From Lachnospiraceae bacterium (GTDB taxonomy: Bacteria > Bacillota > Clostridia > Lachnospirales > Lachnospiraceae), in the NCBI GenBank assembly GCA_015056925.1, contig SVFJ01000008.1, positions 1-64,000 on the forward strand: DNA of 64,000 nucleotides, given 5' to 3'. Each line of letters begins with the position of its first letter. Position 1 is the first letter of the stretch. Both the position numbers and the translations under genes were made by a program. Shown here piece after piece: positions 47,398 to 57,152 of this stretch. The notes beneath the pieces are model-generated. The model was not told where the DNA came from and ran no database searches. It saw only the letters and a program-made list of their open reading frames with translations.

Positions 47398-48843
47398 CTA
47401 TTTTGTATCGCCCAGAATAACCGTTGAACCTTCCCCGGTCTTACAGATTTCTTCCATAGGCACTCCAAGCTCATCAGATAACAGCTTCATAATCTTCGGT
47501 GTACAAAAGCCTCCCTGGCACCGTCCCATGCTTGCCCTTGTTCTCCGTTTAACACCATCCAAAGTCACAGCTCCTACCGGTCTTCTGATTGCCTCTATAA
47601 TCTCTGCCTCCGACACAGTCTCACATCGGCATATTACATTTGCATATGCCGGATTTTCTTTGATTAACCTGTTTCGTTCCTCTGTATCTGCCTTCTCTAA
47701 AGCTTTGATTCCCTCACGGCATCCTACAAAGTCATCACGTCGCCTTGCCGGCTGTATCCTCATCAACAGCTCTGCCACATATTCGCCAATCGCCGGTGCA
47801 CTTGTTAATCCCGGAGACTCAATTCCTGCTACATCAATAAATCCTTTATATACTTCTGACTCCTTTATGATAAAATCATCACTTTCATGATGCGCACGAA
47901 GACCTGCAAAAGAGGTAATCACCTGGCCCTTGGGCGGAAGACTCTTTACACTGTTTGCTGCCTTCTCCAATATCTGCTCCAAACCCTCTGCTGTGGTATT
48001 CACACCCTCTTTATCCTCTATATCCATCGCAGTAGGACCAAGGAGCTGATTTCCATGTATGGTCGGTGTTACCAGAATACCCTTTCCATAAGCTCCGGGC
48101 AGCTGGAATATTGTCTTATCTGTTAAAAGCCCTGCTTTCTTATCGTACAGACAATACTCACCACGCCTTGCAATCAAACGCATCGGCTCATGTCCCTCCT
48201 TACAAGGAAGCATATTATGAATCATATCTGCATAAACACCCGCCGCATTGATTATAACAGCAGTCTCATAAACATTTCCCTGCTTTGTTATTACACGATA
48301 TCCACTTTCTATCTGTGAAAGCTCCACAACCTCTCTGTTACGTTCAAACTCCACACCATTTACAGCAGCATTCTCAGCCATAGCAATGGTCAATTCAAAA
48401 GGACATACAATACCACCTGTCGGCGCATACAGGGCTGCAACGACACTCTCGCTTAGCTGTGGCTCCAGCGCCTTCGCCTCATCAGCTGACAAAATCTGCA
48501 AATCAGACACACCATTTTCCATACCTCTTTGATATAATTCCTTAAGCCTATCCCTGCCTGCCTCTTCCAGGCAAAGTACCAGAGAACCATTTCTACGAAA
48601 TGGTATATCCAGCTCTCGTGCCAGTTCATCCATCATTTGATTTCCACGCACATTAAGCTTTGCCTTTAAACTTCCCGGCACAGCATCAAAGCCTGCATGT
48701 ACAATTCCGCTATTTGCCTTAGACGTCCCCTCGCATACATCCAAAGCCGCCTCTAAAACCAAAACCTTTCTCTTTGTCTTAGATAATTCTCTTGCAATAC
48801 AACAGCCTGTTACACCTGCACCAATGATGATTACATCATACAT
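47398..48843 (-). CDS. GlpA-like FAD-dependent glycerol-3-phosphate dehydrogenase
   Basis: A 481-aa oxidoreductase of the DAO/GlpA family. The FAD motif is DVIIIGAGVTGCCIARELSK and the substrate region ends GITSFAGLRAHHESDDFII-like. The C-terminus carries a BFD-like [2Fe-2S] motif (VICRCETVSEAE...GRCQGGFC). It probably oxidises glycerol-3-phosphate anaerobically, with its two small partners handling electrons. GGAGG precedes the ATG. Confidence 0.9.
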   Translation of the reverse strand: MYDVIIIGAGVTGCCIARELSKTKRKVLVLEAALDVCEGTSKANSGIVHAGFDAVPGSLKAKLNVRGNQMMDELARELDIPFRRNGSLVLCLEEAGRDRLKELYQRGMENGVSDLQILSADEAKALEPQLSESVVAALYAPTGGIVCPFELTIAMAENAAVNGVEFERNREVVELSQIESGYRVITKQGNVYETAVIINAAGVYADMIHNMLPCKEGHEPMRLIARRGEYCLYDKKAGLLTDKTIFQLPGAYGKGILVTPTIHGNQLLGPTAMDIEDKEGVNTTAEGLEQILEKAANSVKSLPPKGQVITSFAGLRAHHESDDFIIKESEVYKGFIDVAGIESPGLTSAPAIGEYVAELLMRIQPARRRDDFVGCREGIKALEKADTEERNRLIKENPAYANVICRCETVSEAEIIEAIRRPVGAVTLDGVKRRTRASMGRCQGGFCTPKIMKLLSDELGVPMEEICKTGEGSTVILGDTK

Positions 48844-48855
48844 GGTTTCCCCTCC

Positions 48856-49782
48856 TTATTGCGGCATCTTACTCAGAAGCCACTTCGCCAAATCCTCATA
48901 CACAGTTGCTCTATCTAATTCGTTTAATATCTCATGTCTGTCCTCTTCATAAAGCTTCAAGGAAATATCCTTAATTCCATGCTTCTTATAGGACTCATAC
49001 ACTTCTATAACACCCTTTCCGTAATCGCCTACCGGGTCCTGGGCTCCCGCTACCATAAATACAGGTAAATCCTTTCTAAGCTTCGCAATATTTTCTTTCT
49101 TCTGAATAAACGTCAGCGCATCAAACAAGGTTCGATAACCATTTACCGTAAAAATGAACATGCAATGCTTATGAGCATTATACATATCAATAATCTGCTC
49201 ATCCCGCGTCAACCAGTCATTATCAGAGCGCAGATTAGGAATTCTCTTATTATATGTACCAAATGCCAGCTTCTGCATAACATCTGAGCGATATCGCTCC
49301 CCTCTGAACAATCCTATGACACCATTAATAAACTTAGCTGTTGCAAGCACCAAGGGCTTCTGTCTGCCCGTTCCGCAAATAATAGCTCCCGTCAGTTCCT
49401 GACCATATGTCATTAAATAACGTCTTGCCATAAAAGAACCCATACTATGTCCAAACAGAAAATACGGTACATTTGGATACTGCTTTTTCATCTCCAACGT
49501 AACATGATGTAAATCCTCTACAACCGCAGCACTTTTCTCCTCACAAAAATATCCTAAGTCTTCATCACATCCGGCAGTCATTCCATGTCCCAAATGGTCA
49601 TTCCCCACCACAAGAAAGCCTCGCTCGGTTAAATATGCGGCAAATTCTTCATATCGCTCCACATATTCAATCATTCCATGCGATATCTGCAATATTGCCT
49701 TGACCTCCTGCGGCTTCCAAATCACCACATGAAGCTGATGAATACCGTCCACTGACGGAATCTGCATAGTTCTTTTTTCCAT
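48856..49782 (-). CDS. Alpha/beta hydrolase, lysophospholipase/monoacylglycerol-lipase-like (S33 type)
   Basis: A 308-aa alpha/beta hydrolase. The nucleophile is S113 in LFGHSMGSFMA, the oxyanion region is ISHGMIEYVERYEEFAAYL and a late DRHEIL supplies the catalytic His. This pattern fits monoacylglycerol lipase/lysophospholipase L2-like enzymes, which lack a signal peptide here, so hydrolysis would be cytoplasmic. GGAGG is nine bases before ATG 49782. Its place in the glycerol operon suggests it frees glycerol from esters. Confidence 0.86.
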   Translation of the reverse strand: MEKRTMQIPSVDGIHQLHVVIWKPQEVKAILQISHGMIEYVERYEEFAAYLTERGFLVVGNDHLGHGMTAGCDEDLGYFCEEKSAAVVEDLHHVTLEMKKQYPNVPYFLFGHSMGSFMARRYLMTYGQELTGAIICGTGRQKPLVLATAKFINGVIGLFRGERYRSDVMQKLAFGTYNKRIPNLRSDNDWLTRDEQIIDMYNAHKHCMFIFTVNGYRTLFDALTFIQKKENIAKLRKDLPVFMVAGAQDPVGDYGKGVIEVYESYKKHGIKDISLKLYEEDRHEILNELDRATVYEDLAKWLLSKMPQ

Positions 49783-49797
49783 ATTCAATAACCTCCT

Positions 49798-50997
49798 CTA
49801 TGATTTTTTTCGCACATCCTGACGATTCCAAACAATTCCCACAATTAACAAAATAGGAAAAACAGTCGCAGCCATTATTCCTTTTCTTAAATCATCCTCA
49901 AAGCAGCCGGATACAAATCCAACAAGACTCGGGCCTCCGGAACATCCCAAATCACCTGCCAGTGCCAAAAACGCAAACATCGCCGTACCGCCGCCTTTTA
50001 TCGTAGCTGACGCCATACTAAAGGTTCCCGGCCACATAATACCCACTGACATACCACATAACGCACAACCAAGCAAACCAATCACAGGATTAGACACAAA
50101 TACAATTAGCAAATAGGATGCTATACACAGGCATGTACTGTATAGCATGAATCTGCGCAACCGAATCTTCTCTCCGTATTTTCCATAAAATGCTCTGGCT
50201 GCACCCATGCAGATGGCAAAGGACATAGGTCCTGCCAAATCTCCAATCGTCTTCGCTACGCCAAGTCCCTTCTCCGCAAAGGTAGATGCCCACTGGCTGA
50301 CCGCCTGCTCGCTTGCTCCTGCACAGACCATCATTAAAACAAATATCCAAAAGGTCTTCATTCCTATCAGTTCCTTCAAGTTCAAACCCTGCTCACCATC
50401 TTCTATCAGATGCCGAATCGGAACCTTAGTGAACAATATGGCATTCGCAGCAGGAATCAGCGCCCAAAATACTGCCGCATATTTCCAGTTTTCTATTCCA
50501 AAAATTGCAAAAAATATTGTTGATATCACAACAACCCCCACATGTCCCCAGCAATAAAAGGAATGCAACAAACTCATAGTCTTCTCTTTATTGTCAGACG
50601 GACATGCCTCCACAACAGGGCTTACCAGCACCTCCAGCAAACCTCCGCCAATGGCATAAAGCAGCACTGCCATAAGAATTCCTGTAAACGGGTCCATTCC
50701 CATACTGCCAAACAGCTCCGGTAAAACAGGAAGCAACAGAAGTCCTAATGCTGCACATACATGCGCAATAATCATAGATGCACGGTAGCCTATCTTATCA
50801 ACAAAAGAAACCGATACCAAATCTACGACAAGCTGCAATCCAAAATTGAAGGTTACCAGCATTGTTATCTTAGATAACGGTATCTGATATTGGCTCTGAA
50901 AGGTCAAAAATAAAAGCGGTACAAAATTGTTCACAATCGCCTGCACTATATACCCGATAAAGCATGCCGTAATTGTTTTGTTGTAATTCATTTTCAT
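49798..50997 (-). CDS. MFS transporter at the head of the glycerol operon
   Basis: A 399-aa major facilitator with about twelve membrane helices and the GxLLEVLVSPVVEACPSDNKEKTMSLLHSFYCWGH segment seen in sugar/fucose-permease-like MFS. Its substrate is unknown. GGAG is seven bases before ATG 50997; another in-frame ATG at 51009 is possible. It is first in the six-gene run leading to glpK, so it likely imports the glycerol-containing substrate. Confidence 0.82.
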   Translation of the reverse strand: MKMNYNKTITACFIGYIVQAIVNNFVPLLFLTFQSQYQIPLSKITMLVTFNFGLQLVVDLVSVSFVDKIGYRASMIIAHVCAALGLLLLPVLPELFGSMGMDPFTGILMAVLLYAIGGGLLEVLVSPVVEACPSDNKEKTMSLLHSFYCWGHVGVVVISTIFFAIFGIENWKYAAVFWALIPAANAILFTKVPIRHLIEDGEQGLNLKELIGMKTFWIFVLMMVCAGASEQAVSQWASTFAEKGLGVAKTIGDLAGPMSFAICMGAARAFYGKYGEKIRLRRFMLYSTCLCIASYLLIVFVSNPVIGLLGCALCGMSVGIMWPGTFSMASATIKGGGTAMFAFLALAGDLGCSGGPSLVGFVSGCFEDDLRKGIMAATVFPILLIVGIVWNRQDVRKKS

Positions 50998-51050
50998 AAT
51001 AATCTCCATTCTTGCTTCCTCTGGAAATTCGAGCGCAAGCACAAATTTCT

Positions 51051-51085
51051 GTGTAAAAAATCTTCCATATATGGATTTTTTACAC
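51051..51085. promoter_or_regulatory. Inverted repeat upstream of the glycerol operon (candidate operator)
   Basis: A perfect 12-bp repeat GTGTAAAAAATC/GATTTTTTACAC (51051-51062 and 51074-51085) with an inner palindrome CCATATATGG. It lies ~55 nt upstream of the MFS start and between two divergent genes. It is the best candidate for an operator of the glycerol operon. Confidence 0.5.
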
Positions 51086-51187
51086 CAGTACCCTCGTATA
51101 TTTTATGTACTGTATATAGTATAACATTTTATTTATTCATTTTACATGATAATTGTAAGTATATTTTGGTATAAAATCGCATTTTAG

Positions 51188-51217
51188 TTGACATAAAAGT
51201 GTGTTAGAATCTATATA
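51188..51217 (+). promoter_or_regulatory. Promoter of the dTDP-rhamnose-reductase-like gene
   Basis: TTGACA (51188-51193) and TATATA (51212-51217) with 18-bp spacing on the + strand, 30 nt before the start codon at 51247. Confidence 0.65.
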
Positions 51218-51246
51218 TAACAAAAACACTTAAATGGAGGTATGAT

Positions 51247-52092
51247 ATGCAGAAATTATGGATAAGCGGTGCTAATGGACAGCTTGGAAAAGCTATTTTT
51301 GAGATGGTTGATACCGATAATTACGAAATACTTACTACCGATATAGATGATGTTGATATTACGAATATAGACGATGTTCTTCTTTATGGCGAAATGAATC
51401 GTCCCGATGTCATTATCAACTGTTCTGCCATGACAAATCTACAGGAATGCGAAGCCAATCCAAGTAAGGCGTTTCATATCAATGCACTGGGCGCAAGAAA
51501 CCTTAGTATTGTTGCACAGAAGCTACAGGCAAAGCTGGTTCATCTTTCCTCAGATGATGTATTCGACGGCACCTATGACAAGCCATACAATGAATACGAC
51601 ACCACCAACCCACAGACTGTCTATGGAAGAAGTAAGGATGCCGGCGAAAAATATGTAAAGGAATTTACGCAGAAGCATTTTATTATCAGAAGCACATGGG
51701 TATACGGCAGCGGCAATAACTTCGTCAACCGTGTGCTAAAAAAACTTGATAGCGGAGAAGTCTTAAGTATTGCCAATGACCAGGTTGGTTCACCAACCAG
51801 TGCAAAAGACTTGGCACGTTTTATTCTTACGCTGATTCAGACTAACGAATATGGCACCTTCCACGCAACCTGTGAAGGCAGCTGTACCAGATATGAATTT
51901 GCTCAGGAAATTATGAGACTCACAGGCAAAAAAGCTATCTTAAATCCGGTAGCAACGATAAACTCTGACTTTTCCACTTCCAGACCACCTTATGCAGTAT
52001 TGGACAATTTCGTCCTCAGTATGGTGAAGAACCACGAATTTCCAACATGGCAGGAATCTCTTGCCGAATATATAAAGAGTTTATCAGAATAG
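51247..52092 (+). CDS. RmlD-like sugar-nucleotide (dTDP-4-dehydrorhamnose) reductase
   Basis: A 281-aa short-chain reductase. The Rossmann motif GANGQLGKAIFE, the active-site SSDDVFDGTY and Y-x3-K in VYGRSKDAGEKY are present, and IIRSTWVYGSGNNFV is typical of RmlD. No other rhamnose genes are nearby. GGAGGT is near the ATG. The substrate is inferred from the family. Confidence 0.83.
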   Translation: MQKLWISGANGQLGKAIFEMVDTDNYEILTTDIDDVDITNIDDVLLYGEMNRPDVIINCSAMTNLQECEANPSKAFHINALGARNLSIVAQKLQAKLVHLSSDDVFDGTYDKPYNEYDTTNPQTVYGRSKDAGEKYVKEFTQKHFIIRSTWVYGSGNNFVNRVLKKLDSGEVLSIANDQVGSPTSAKDLARFILTLIQTNEYGTFHATCEGSCTRYEFAQEIMRLTGKKAILNPVATINSDFSTSRPPYAVLDNFVLSMVKNHEFPTWQESLAEYIKSLSE

Positions 52093-52129
52093 ATGATAAC
52101 GCTCAGACTAAGAAAGGCAGGATGATAAT

Positions 52130-53398
52130 TTGGAAAAAACAAATAAAAAGAAAATAGGATTAACAACAAAAATTTTTATTGCATTGATACTCGGTGCCAT
52201 CACAGGCTTACTTTTAAACTATGTAATACCGGACAGTTCTTTTGTAGACAATTTTGTCATTAACGGCGTACTTTATGTAGTAGGTCAGGGCTTTATCAGA
52301 CTGATGCAGATGCTGGTTGTTCCACTGGTATTCTGTTCATTAGTATGCGGAAGCATGTCCATAGGCGACACCAAGAAGCTGGGAAGTGTTGGTGTCAGAA
52401 CCATTGTTTTCTATCTGGTTACTACTGCTCTTGCTATCACTGTAGCGCTCAGTATTGGTAATCTTATTAATCCCGGTATCGGATTAAATATGGAGGCCAT
52501 TCAAGCCGCCGACTCTGTAGCCGCTACTACATCCACCAGTGCTGCAGACACTATATTAAATATTATTCCCAAGAATATCTTTACTTCACTGGCTGATGGC
52601 AATATGTTACAGATTATTTTCTTTGCATTAGTGCTTGGTGTAATTCTTGCAAAAATGGGAGACCGTGTTGATGTCGTAAAGAATTTCTTCTCAGAATTTA
52701 ACGATATAATGATGGAAATGACTGTATTGGTTATGAGCCTTGCACCATTTGGTGTATTCTGTCTGATTGCCAAAACCTTTGCAGGAATCGGATTTGATGC
52801 CTTTATACCTCTTTTAAAATACATGGGTGCCGTTATGCTGGCATTACTCATCCAGTGTTTTATTGTATATTTATCAATGCTCAAGCTGCTTACAGGCTTA
52901 AGTCCGATTAAATTTATCAAAAAGTTCTTCCCTGTTATGGCATTTGCATTTTCAACAGCTACATCAAACGCAACCATTCCTATGTCAATTGATACATTAT
53001 CTCAAAAAATGGGCGTTTCCAAGAGAATTTCATCCTTTACGATTCCTCTTGGCGCAACCATTAACATGGACGGAACCGCTATCATGCAGGGAGTTGCCGT
53101 AGTATTTGCTGCACAGGCATTTGGTATTCCTCTTGATATCATGGATTATATCACCGTTATCGGAACCGCAACACTTGCTTCCATTGGTACTGCCGGCATT
53201 CCAAGTGTTGGGCTTGTAACACTTACCATGGTATTTAACTCAGTTGGACTTCCTGTGGAAGCCATTGCACTCATCATGGGTATTGACCGAATCCTTGATA
53301 TGAGCAGAACAGCAGTTAATATCACAGGTGATGCTGTATGTACCGTTATCGTAGCAAATCATAATAAGGCTTTGGTAAAAGAAAAGTATAATGCTTAA
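52130..53398 (+). CDS. Dicarboxylate/amino acid:cation symporter (DAACS)
   Basis: A 422-aa sodium- or proton-coupled symporter. The re-entrant signature AFSTATSNATIPMSIDTL and GATINMDGTAIMQGVAVVF are classic for glutamate/aspartate/dicarboxylate carriers (GltP/DctA/SstT). About eight membrane helices plus two hairpins. The start is TTG with AGGA upstream. It follows the reductase gene by 37 nt. Confidence 0.93.
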   Translation: MEKTNKKKIGLTTKIFIALILGAITGLLLNYVIPDSSFVDNFVINGVLYVVGQGFIRLMQMLVVPLVFCSLVCGSMSIGDTKKLGSVGVRTIVFYLVTTALAITVALSIGNLINPGIGLNMEAIQAADSVAATTSTSAADTILNIIPKNIFTSLADGNMLQIIFFALVLGVILAKMGDRVDVVKNFFSEFNDIMMEMTVLVMSLAPFGVFCLIAKTFAGIGFDAFIPLLKYMGAVMLALLIQCFIVYLSMLKLLTGLSPIKFIKKFFPVMAFAFSTATSNATIPMSIDTLSQKMGVSKRISSFTIPLGATINMDGTAIMQGVAVVFAAQAFGIPLDIMDYITVIGTATLASIGTAGIPSVGLVTLTMVFNSVGLPVEAIALIMGIDRILDMSRTAVNITGDAVCTVIVANHNKALVKEKYNA

Positions 53399-53400
53399 CA

Positions 53401-53429
53401 AAAAACCACGGAATTTACTCCGTGGTTTT
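53401..53429. terminator. Bidirectional terminator
   Basis: AAAAACCACGGA/TCCGTGGTTTT with a 6-nt loop (53401-53412 and 53419-53429) lies between the convergent symporter and LiaF-like stops. Confidence 0.88.
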
Positions 53430-53431
53430 CT

Positions 53432-54151
53432 TTAGATATACTTAATCTCAATATTACCAAATACTGTCTCGCCGACAATTTCTAATACATTATCGCTTTG
53501 CATATTGCAGTTTCCAAACTCTCTTCCTCCTGCAAATACCTTCTCAAATCTGACAACCGTCTTCCATTCCTTCGGAACGTAAACCACCACTGAACCAAAT
53601 ACATTCTCAATCTTCATCATGGCTCTTCCATTGCACAATCTTGCACTATCAAGATAAATCTGCATACTACCAAATACATTTTCAATCTGTGCATGCTGCA
53701 AATTCTGACAATTAATATACTTCACAGATGAGCTAAACACCGACTCGCATGTAAAATGATAATCATCCTCTGACTGCTCATCACAAATACCACCCTTAGC
53801 CATAAATTCCGCATCTCCTACCTTGTGACCAAAGTGAAAATGTGTCCTGAAATGCCCAAATATCATATTCATACCAATGGTTCCCAGTAATGCCGCTCCC
53901 AATACCGGCCATGGAGTAAGCTGTTCAATTCCTAATCTCTCATCCCATAAAATTGCAAGAAATGCTAACGGAAAGAAAATACCAAACCACTCCAGTTTAA
54001 ACACACTTTTCACAAACCATACAGCAAACACAAAGCTAAATACCAGTGTCCAAACACTGATTTCTCCAAGCCACCCCATGCTCCCGATTAATATGAATAC
54101 TGCCAATAACAAAAATGTAATTCCGGTTAAAATATTATTATCTTTTTTCAT
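53432..54151 (-). CDS. LiaF-like membrane protein
   Basis: A 239-aa protein with four N-terminal membrane helices (residues 5-110) and a C-terminal cell-wall-active antibiotic-response-like domain. The repeated pattern (QIENVFGSMQIYLD, MKIENVFGSVVVYVP, VGETVFGNIEIKYI) is the LiaF beta-helix. LiaF-type proteins sense envelope damage. It follows a LytTR gene by overlap, replacing the usual two-component partner. Confidence 0.84.
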   Translation of the reverse strand: MKKDNNILTGITFLLLAVFILIGSMGWLGEISVWTLVFSFVFAVWFVKSVFKLEWFGIFFPLAFLAILWDERLGIEQLTPWPVLGAALLGTIGMNMIFGHFRTHFHFGHKVGDAEFMAKGGICDEQSEDDYHFTCESVFSSSVKYINCQNLQHAQIENVFGSMQIYLDSARLCNGRAMMKIENVFGSVVVYVPKEWKTVVRFEKVFAGGREFGNCNMQSDNVLEIVGETVFGNIEIKYI

Positions 54152-54603
54152 AGTCTCTTCCTCTTTTCTGCCAGTCTCTCTACCAGCGCCTTATAATAAC
54201 TTCTTGATACATATACCTGCTTTTGCGTTCTGGAAAACTCTATCCTGCTCGAAGCCGTAAGATTTCTTGTAATGGAATAGATGTGTTTCAAATTTACAAT
54301 TGCGGACTTGGATATTCTCATAAAATATCCGGGCAACAGCTCCTCTAACTGACACAACCTATAATCCGATTCATAAATTTCACTTGCGGTGTGTGCCCAT
54401 ACCTCTTTCCCCTCTGTTTCAAAGAAAAGAATGGTATCCAGTTGCATATAGTAGTCCGTATCGTTCTTATGTAGTAATATGGTTCTGTCCCTACTCTCTG
54501 TCAATGCATTTTGCATTTGCAAAATCCGCTCATCCAGCTTGCGGCAATGTATAACTACACTCTCTTCTTGCAGGTCTTCATCCACCTCAATGCGAACCTT
54601 CAT
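54148..54603 (-). CDS. LytTR-domain transcriptional regulator
   Basis: A 151-aa protein. An N-terminal region of ~45 residues precedes a LytTR DNA-binding domain (ILFFETEGKEVWAHTASEIYESDYRLCQLEELLPGYFMRISKSAIVNLKHI). There is no receiver domain. Its stop overlaps the LiaF-like start by 4 nt. GGGAG precedes the ATG. It likely controls its own operon. Confidence 0.9.
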   Translation of the reverse strand: MKVRIEVDEDLQEESVVIHCRKLDERILQMQNALTESRDRTILLHKNDTDYYMQLDTILFFETEGKEVWAHTASEIYESDYRLCQLEELLPGYFMRISKSAIVNLKHIYSITRNLTASSRIEFSRTQKQVYVSRSYYKALVERLAEKRKRL

Positions 54604-54706
54604 CGCCCTCTCCCTTCTCTTATCTTTTCGTTTTCATCTATCTTGATTTTAGTATAATCACACTTTACTTTTGTGTAAATAGACCTAAACCAAGAGGTAA
54701 AAAAAC

Positions 54707-54742
54707 AAGCCTGAAAGGTAAATTCCACTTCCTTTCAGGCTT
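54707..54742 (-). terminator. Terminator of degV
   Basis: A perfect 12-bp stem AAGCCTGAAAGG/CCTTTCAGGCTT (54707-54718 and 54731-54742) followed by GTTTTTTT on the minus strand. Confidence 0.9.
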
Positions 54743-54755
54743 TGTACTATCCATA

Positions 54756-55643
54756 TTAATCTACTCTCTTCTCACCCATGAAGAATACTACTACTGTACC
54801 GGGACCTGTATGGCTGCCGATTACCGCTCCGATACTATTGATACATACCGGCTCCTGAAGATTCGGAAATGCCGCTTCTATCATTCCCGCAAGCTTCTTT
54901 GCTTCATCCTCACATGCAGAATGAGAAATGTAACACTTTCCGCTATAATTCTCACCATCTATTGCAAGCTCCTTCATCTTAGTGAATAACTCATCCATTG
55001 CTTTCTTTCTACCACGTATATTCTTCACATTCAGAAGCCTACCCTCTACATTTACCTTAATGATAGGACATATATTCAAGAGCGAACCTGCCACTGCGGA
55101 AACTGCAGAGATACGGCCGCCTCTCTTAAGATGTGATAAATCTGTTACGTACACCCAATGCTGAACATTCAGCTTATTGTCCTCTGCCCACTGATGCACC
55201 TCATCCAATGTGGCACCATTATCTCTCATATCTGCCAATATTGTCATAAGCATACCGTAACCGCTTGCCGCACAAAGGCTGTCTACTACATAAATGGTAC
55301 TCTCCGGATATTTCTCCTTCAGTTCTTCTCTTGCCACGCAGGCAGAATTATAGGTACCTGAAATTCCACTTGAAAGAGTCAAATGTAAAATATCCTTGCC
55401 CTCTTTTAAGAACGGCTCCCAGAACTCAATATACTGCTCTACATTTACCTGCGAAGTCGTCGGCATCGCACCTCCCGATACCCTTTGGTAAAACTCCTCA
55501 AAACTCATAGTCTCTCCCAAATCATCAGGATACTCCACACCATCCATTGTATAGTGAAAACACACATACTTAATATTTCTTCCTTCAAAATGTTCTCTTG
55601 TTAAATCCGCTGTGGAACAACAGCTCAATACATAATCCCTCAT
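54756..55643 (-). CDS. DegV-family fatty-acid-binding protein
   Basis: A 295-aa two-domain DegV protein that probably binds a fatty acid. PTTSQVNVEQYIEFWEP, LTLSSGISGTYNSACVA and DLSHLKRGGRISAVSA are the family core. In Firmicutes (FakB) these deliver fatty acids to a kinase FakA, which is not in this window. GGAGG precedes ATG 55643. Confidence 0.92.
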   Translation of the reverse strand: MRDYVLSCCSTADLTREHFEGRNIKYVCFHYTMDGVEYPDDLGETMSFEEFYQRVSGGAMPTTSQVNVEQYIEFWEPFLKEGKDILHLTLSSGISGTYNSACVAREELKEKYPESTIYVVDSLCAASGYGMLMTILADMRDNGATLDEVHQWAEDNKLNVQHWVYVTDLSHLKRGGRISAVSAVAGSLLNICPIIKVNVEGRLLNVKNIRGRKKAMDELFTKMKELAIDGENYSGKCYISHSACEDEAKKLAGMIEAAFPNLQEPVCINSIGAVIGSHTGPGTVVVFFMGEKRVD

Positions 55644-55706
55644 ATGTCCTCCAATTTACTTTATTTCTATCATATTAACATATCGATAACAATACAATAG
55701 CTTCCT

Positions 55707-56768
55707 TTACTTTCCATAGTCTGTCTTGCTAATCGCAATTCCTCCCCATGTGTCACCTGCATAAGAGGAACCTCTTAGGAAAAAGTCACGAGCCACTCCA
55801 TTCCCTAGGTCATCATTGGTACAATCAATGTGATACCACTGTCCATCTATATTTACGATATTCCATGCATGCTCCACACCGTTCACCTTGCCTGCCGCAA
55901 TATAGCAAGGAATACCCATCTGGTCCATAAATTTCTGGAAAAATAATGCATATCCGGAACAAACTGTCATCTTACTGTTTATCGCATCATAGGCAGAACG
56001 GAAATCAAATCCCGCAACGCCCTGTGCTGTCTCATAGGAATAATTCACATCACCACATATATAATCATGTACTTGCAATACCTTATCATAGGTTGAACCC
56101 GTATTAAAGTAAGGCACCAGCATGGCAACCGCCGCCTCTGTAAATACTTCCTCCTCCACTGTACTCAGATAATCATATGTAATCGTGAACTTACCTCTGC
56201 CGCCTCTGACATATACAGAATGAATATTAGCTGTTCCGTAATTGAGCACGGATGAACGCATCATCTCGGAAAAGACATCATAAATAGAATAGAATGTTAA
56301 TGTATCCGTATACACCGTAATACTGCCGGCATGCTTTGTAGCCGCTTCCTCCCTTGCTGCCTGCGCCTCCTCTATCGAGTTCACTCTATAGGTAAGCTGA
56401 TGCGCATAGACAGGCGCCACATAAGGTGCTGCTACCGGCTGCTGCACCATCGTCATATCTGTCAATGCATAGCCCGGTATATAGTACACACCATTCAAAT
56501 CTACCCTAAACCAGCCATTCGATGTAGTACCTGTAACCTGCATCGGCAAATTTGCTTCCAGATTCATAACGGGTACTGCCTGCAAATCAGGCTCTGTATA
56601 AAGTCCTGCCTGGTCTGTAGTATACAATACCATTGTTACATCTGAAACAGTATATTCTACTGCATGCGTGGTTATTTCCCCGCAAAATAAGAAAACCAAT
56701 AACATAGAAATTGCCATCAGCAACTTATGATATTGGCATATAGTATTTTTCCTATCTAACAAATTCAT
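55707..56768 (-). CDS. Secreted SH3-like and transglutaminase-like protein
   Basis: A 353-aa exported protein. A signal or anchor helix (about 15-35) is followed by a bacterial SH3-like segment (MVLYTTDQAGLYTEPDLQAVPV...) and a transglutaminase-like domain. Its catalytic triad is Cys in VCSGYALFF, His in EHAWNIV and Asp in HIDCTNDD. Such proteins act on or near the cell wall. GGAGGT precedes ATG 56768. Exact function unknown. Confidence 0.85.
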   Translation of the reverse strand: MNLLDRKNTICQYHKLLMAISMLLVFLFCGEITTHAVEYTVSDVTMVLYTTDQAGLYTEPDLQAVPVMNLEANLPMQVTGTTSNGWFRVDLNGVYYIPGYALTDMTMVQQPVAAPYVAPVYAHQLTYRVNSIEEAQAAREEAATKHAGSITVYTDTLTFYSIYDVFSEMMRSSVLNYGTANIHSVYVRGGRGKFTITYDYLSTVEEEVFTEAAVAMLVPYFNTGSTYDKVLQVHDYICGDVNYSYETAQGVAGFDFRSAYDAINSKMTVCSGYALFFQKFMDQMGIPCYIAAGKVNGVEHAWNIVNIDGQWYHIDCTNDDLGNGVARDFFLRGSSYAGDTWGGIAISKTDYGK

Positions 56769-56868
56769 TTCCGGCTACCTCCATAAATAATGTAGTTGCT
56801 TTCCATTGTTGAACTATACTCCATTCTATTGTAAGTCACCGTTTGTTTGATTGTCAATAAAAACAAAA

Positions 56869-56895
56869 AGAGCTGCTACATACCGTAACAACTCT
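56869..56895 (-). terminator. Terminator of the tRNA-Leu transcript
   Basis: An 11-bp stem with G-U pairs (56869-56879 and 56885-56895), followed by TTTTTGTTTTT on the minus strand, right after the tRNA. Confidence 0.82.
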
Positions 56896-56900
56896 CTTAC

Positions 56901-56986
56901 TGCCGGCGACCGGAATCGAACCGGTACGGGAGGTTAGTCCCGCAGGATTTTAAGTCCTGTGCGTCTGCCAGTTCCGCCACGCCGGC
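56901..56986 (-). tRNA. tRNA-Leu (UAA)
   Basis: An 86-nt type-II tRNA with a long variable arm. Acceptor GCCGGCG/CGCCGGC, discriminator A, anticodon stem CAGGA/TCCTG and loop CTTAAAA giving UAA. CCA is not encoded. Confidence 0.97.
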
Positions 56987-57126
56987 ATGGCTATTTAGTT
57001 CACTACTTAAATCACTCACTGATTTGCCACAAGCAAATCTCTTTAGTACCAAAACAAAAGTGTATCGTCTCAGAAAAAGTAGTGTTAAACACGTGCCAAA
57101 TCCGAAGGATTTGTGTACAACGTATT

Positions 57127-57152
57127 CATTTAGCTTGCTTGCAAGCTAAATG
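57127..57152 (-). other. Hairpin directly after tRNA-Tyr
   Basis: A perfect 11-bp stem CATTTAGCTTG/CAAGCTAAATG starts at the tRNA 3' end and has no T-run. It separates tRNA-Tyr from tRNA-Leu and may be a processing signal or weak terminator. Confidence 0.5.
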
